A DNA stretch of 6,975 nucleotides from Deltaproteobacteria bacterium (GTDB lineage: Bacteria; Desulfobacterota; Syntrophia; Syntrophales; UBA5619): positions 1-6,975 of the forward strand of contig JAJFTY010000013.1 in the NCBI GenBank assembly GCA_021372695.1, read 5' to 3'. The translations under genes and the position numbers were made by a program. Positions 6,263 through 6,975 of this stretch are shown piece by piece; position 1 is the stretch's first letter, and the number at the start of each line of letters is the position of its first letter. The notes under the pieces are model-generated. The model was not told the origin of the DNA. It did not search any database and worked only from the letters and a program-made list of their open reading frames with translations.

Positions 6263-6670
6263 ATGCGCGTTTTGATCGTCGAAGATGATTTCATCGGGAG
6301 CCGCCTGATGAAGAAGTTTCTCGAGGCCGATTGTTTCTGCCACCTGGCCTTCGACGGCAGGGAGGCCATCGACGCATTCGAGGCGGCCTTTACGGAAGGA
6401 AAACAGTACGACCTGCTGTTTCTCGATATCATGATGCCCGAGGTGAACGGCATCGACGTGCTCAAGACCGTCCGGGCCATTGAGGAACAAAAGGGCATCG
6501 CACCCGACAAGGGTGTCAAGGTGATCATGACGACGGCCATGAACGACGCCGACGTCATCATGGAATCCTTCAATGCCCGGTGCGACGGCTACATCGTCAA
6601 GCCGGTCCGAAAGGAAAAGCTCTTCGAAGAGATCGAGAGCCTGGGGCTTCTTTCCCAAACCAACCGATGA
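6263..6670 (+). CDS. Stand-alone CheY-like response regulator (receiver domain only)
   Basis: The 135-residue cytoplasmic protein is a single receiver domain. It begins MRVLIVEDDF, with the acidic pair D8-D9, phospho-acceptor D55 in FLDIMMPEVNG, the switch Thr (T90/T91, IMTTAMND) and the invariant K113-P114 in YIVKPVRK. These are all the residues needed to accept phosphate from a histidine kinase. No DNA-binding, AAA+ or enzymatic output domain follows, so it acts by protein-protein contact or in a phosphorelay. From memory, very similar free-standing receivers are frequent in Deltaproteobacteria. GGAGA (6249-6253) precedes the ATG by 9 nt. No kinase is in the window. It faces away from the 48-aa gene across a shared control region and appears to have a sigma-54-type promoter, but lacks the domain to be the sigma-54 activator itself. 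Confidence 0.95.
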   Translation: MRVLIVEDDFIGSRLMKKFLEADCFCHLAFDGREAIDAFEAAFTEGKQYDLLFLDIMMPEVNGIDVLKTVRAIEEQKGIAPDKGVKVIMTTAMNDADVIMESFNARCDGYIVKPVRKEKLFEEIESLGLLSQTNR

Positions 6671-6678
6671 TCCCTGAA

Positions 6679-6711
6679 GGGGGCCGTTGAGCGGCACCCG
6701 TTGCTTTCTGC
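6679..6711 (+). terminator. Probable rho-independent terminator after the response regulator
   Basis: Arms 6679-6686 and 6692-6699 form seven of eight pairs (one G-A mismatch) with a 5-nt TTGAG loop, starting 8 nt after the stop. The following GTTGCTTTCTG is only moderately T-rich, so strength is uncertain. Confidence 0.45.
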
Positions 6712-6734
6712 GACGCATTCCCGACACTTCATCC

Positions 6735-6763
6735 TTGACCGTAAAGCTCCCAGGCGATAAAAG
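6735..6763 (+). promoter_or_regulatory. Possible sigma-70-like promoter of the DUF763 gene
   Basis: TTGACC (6735-6740) and TAAAAG (6758-6763) are 17 nt apart, with five and four consensus matches. The start would be near 6770, with a leader of about 70 nt. No other structure was seen in 6712-6840. Confidence 0.4.
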
Positions 6764-6840
6764 GCGAACGGGCGGCCTGACCTTTGGCATTGCATATGGC
6801 CGTATTCCCCATCGCGATGACGCAACCGGAGTGTCATGGG

Positions 6841-6975
6841 ATGAAAACCGGAATCACCCACCTCCCCCTTCACGGCGGCAGGGCGCCTGCCTGGCTCTTC
6901 AGCCGGATGAAGCTTCTCGCCCGGGAGATCGTGCTCGTCATCCTCCAGGAGTTCGGACCCGGCGAGCTGCTCCGG
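6841..6975 (+). CDS. DUF763 family protein, N-terminal part (cut by window end)
   Basis: Forty-five codons are present and the frame is open to the last base. The beginning, MKTGITHLPLHGGRAPAWLF, followed by SRMKLLAREI and a Glu-Phe-Gly-Pro segment, matches what I recall of the conserved N terminus of DUF763, a family of unknown function found in bacteria and archaea. GGAG at 6828-6831 lies 9 nt upstream of the ATG. An ATG at 6836 is out of frame and stops after two codons. The gene appears separate from the response regulator, with a hairpin and a candidate promoter between. Nothing about its role can be read from this fragment. Confidence 0.8.
   Translation, partial: MKTGITHLPLHGGRAPAWLFSRMKLLAREIVLVILQEFGPGELLR

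Noticed and set aside
6256..6288. Ten-codon frame starting ATGAGC, overlapping the response regulator start
   Set aside because: Only 2 nt from the GGAGA site, very short, and out of frame; probably chance.
6221..6790. 189-codon open frame on the - strand over the response regulator
   Set aside because: Fully overlaps a canonical receiver gene and is its reverse shadow.
1..6975. CRISPR array, tRNA, rRNA, insertion sequence or attachment site
   Set aside because: No regularly spaced repeats, cloverleaf, rRNA-like block, transposase motif or paired terminal repeats were seen on either strand.

Overview
The window is GC-rich DNA, densely coding on the + strand, from a Gram-negative bacterium. 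The outer-membrane-type barrel, the CusA-like efflux pump, the stand-alone receiver protein and the sigma-54-type promoters would suit a Desulfobacterota (Deltaproteobacteria) genome, but that placement is inference and no marker gene fixes it.

Left part (2-5157) is a copper/silver detoxification block in three layers. It contains the C-terminal end of a CusA-type RND efflux pump (2-283), a complete Cu(I) P1B-1-type ATPase with two N-terminal metal-binding HMBD modules (372-2597), and a periplasmic multicopper oxidase of the CopA/PcoA family (2758-5157). The oxidase carries about 180 extra residues at its C terminus that look like an outer-membrane beta-barrel. In the inferred scheme the ATPase moves Cu(I) out of the cytoplasm, the oxidase converts it to less toxic Cu(II) in the periplasm, and the RND pump expels metal across the outer membrane.

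Middle part (5200-5800) is a self-contained mscL transcription unit: a good sigma-70-like promoter, a strong ribosome binding site, the channel gene with a C-terminal four-cysteine zinc-ribbon tail, and a perfect 14-bp stem terminator.

Right part (5846-6975) holds a tiny membrane-protein gene on the - strand, a stand-alone CheY-like response regulator on the + strand, and the start of a DUF763-family gene running off the end. The 270-bp gap between the first two contains two divergent matches to the sigma-54 (-24/-12) promoter, one facing each gene, with correct spacing. Between them lie a 37-bp inverted repeat and further small repeats that could be the activator binding sites. This divergent control region, the oxidase-barrel fusion and the zinc-ribbon MscL are the items most worth a second look.
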